Positions 6,015 to 6,034 of a stretch of DNA of 6,034 nucleotides are shown one piece after another; positions within the stretch are counted from its first letter, which is position 1, and each line of letters opens with the position of its first letter. The notes under the pieces were generated by a model. It searched no databases and was not told where the DNA came from. It was given only the letters and a program-made list of their open reading frames with translations. The stretch is taken from NCBI GenBank assembly GCA_017420845.1, contig JAFQOC010000342.1:1-6034 (forward strand), given 5' to 3'. The DNA is from Clostridia bacterium. GTDB taxonomy: Bacteria; Bacillota; Clostridia; Oscillospirales; CAG-272. Made by a program: the position numbers and the translations under genes.

Positions 6015-6034
6015 AAAGAGGTAAAGAACCATGG
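6015..6034 (+). CDS. tsf: Start of next gene, probably elongation factor Ts (partial)
   Basis: AAAGAGGT (6015-6022) lies about 8-9 nt before an ATG at 6031-6033, and the window ends one base later (ATGG). The coding part is therefore only 6031-6034. The identity rests on the near-universal rpsB-tsf gene order; a second codon beginning with G is compatible with the common Met-Ala start of EF-Ts. No terminator is seen in the roughly 50-bp gap after rpsB, which fits co-transcription. Confidence 0.5.

Noticed and set aside
4950..6032. Minus-strand open frame opposite rpsB
   Set aside because: It is antisense to an unambiguous rpsB gene, with Leu/Val/Asp-rich shadow composition. It also crosses the rpsB leader and promoter.

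Overview
The window looks like a piece of chromosome from a GC-rich, spore-forming Clostridia (Firmicutes), most likely a gut Oscillospirales-type lineage. Four things support this: strong AGGAGG-type ribosome binding sites before every gene, a YlmC/YmxH-family (sporulation-associated) gene, an rpsB gene followed by what looks like the start of tsf, and a palindromic 'CCTTCCCC...GGGGAAGG...GGATGAGGG' intergenic element of a style I associate with Faecalibacterium-like genomes. The taxonomic call is inference. All genes lie on the + strand.

Layout. Bases 1-187 are intergenic and hold the double-hairpin repeat (about 28-92) and an AT-rich stretch with a weak sporulation-type promoter candidate. 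At 188-1870 is a 560-residue protein without a signal peptide that looks like an alpha/alpha-toroid carbohydrate-active enzyme. Seventeen bases later, 1888-4626 encodes a 912-residue protein with the full architecture of a P2-type cation ATPase, but with the phosphorylation (DKTGT), dephosphorylation (TGES), KGA, TGD and GDGxND signatures replaced. It appears to be a pseudo-ATPase and is the most unusual item here. A GC-rich hairpin lies at 4660-4696, then ylmC/ymxH at 4721-5005.

An AT-rich spacer (5006-5112) contains two 24-bp tandem repeats and a third partial copy. A strong housekeeping promoter (TTGCGG, 17 bp, TATAAT at 5090-5118) follows, with a leader of about 128 nt and then rpsB (5253-5981). 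The last four bases begin a further gene, probably tsf.

How they fit together. The toroid-protein gene and the pseudo-ATPase gene are closely packed and probably co-transcribed. Genes 1 to 3 may form an accessory or sporulation-linked block, while rpsB-tsf is a separate translation operon with its own promoter. No CRISPR array, tRNA, rRNA or intact mobile element was seen.
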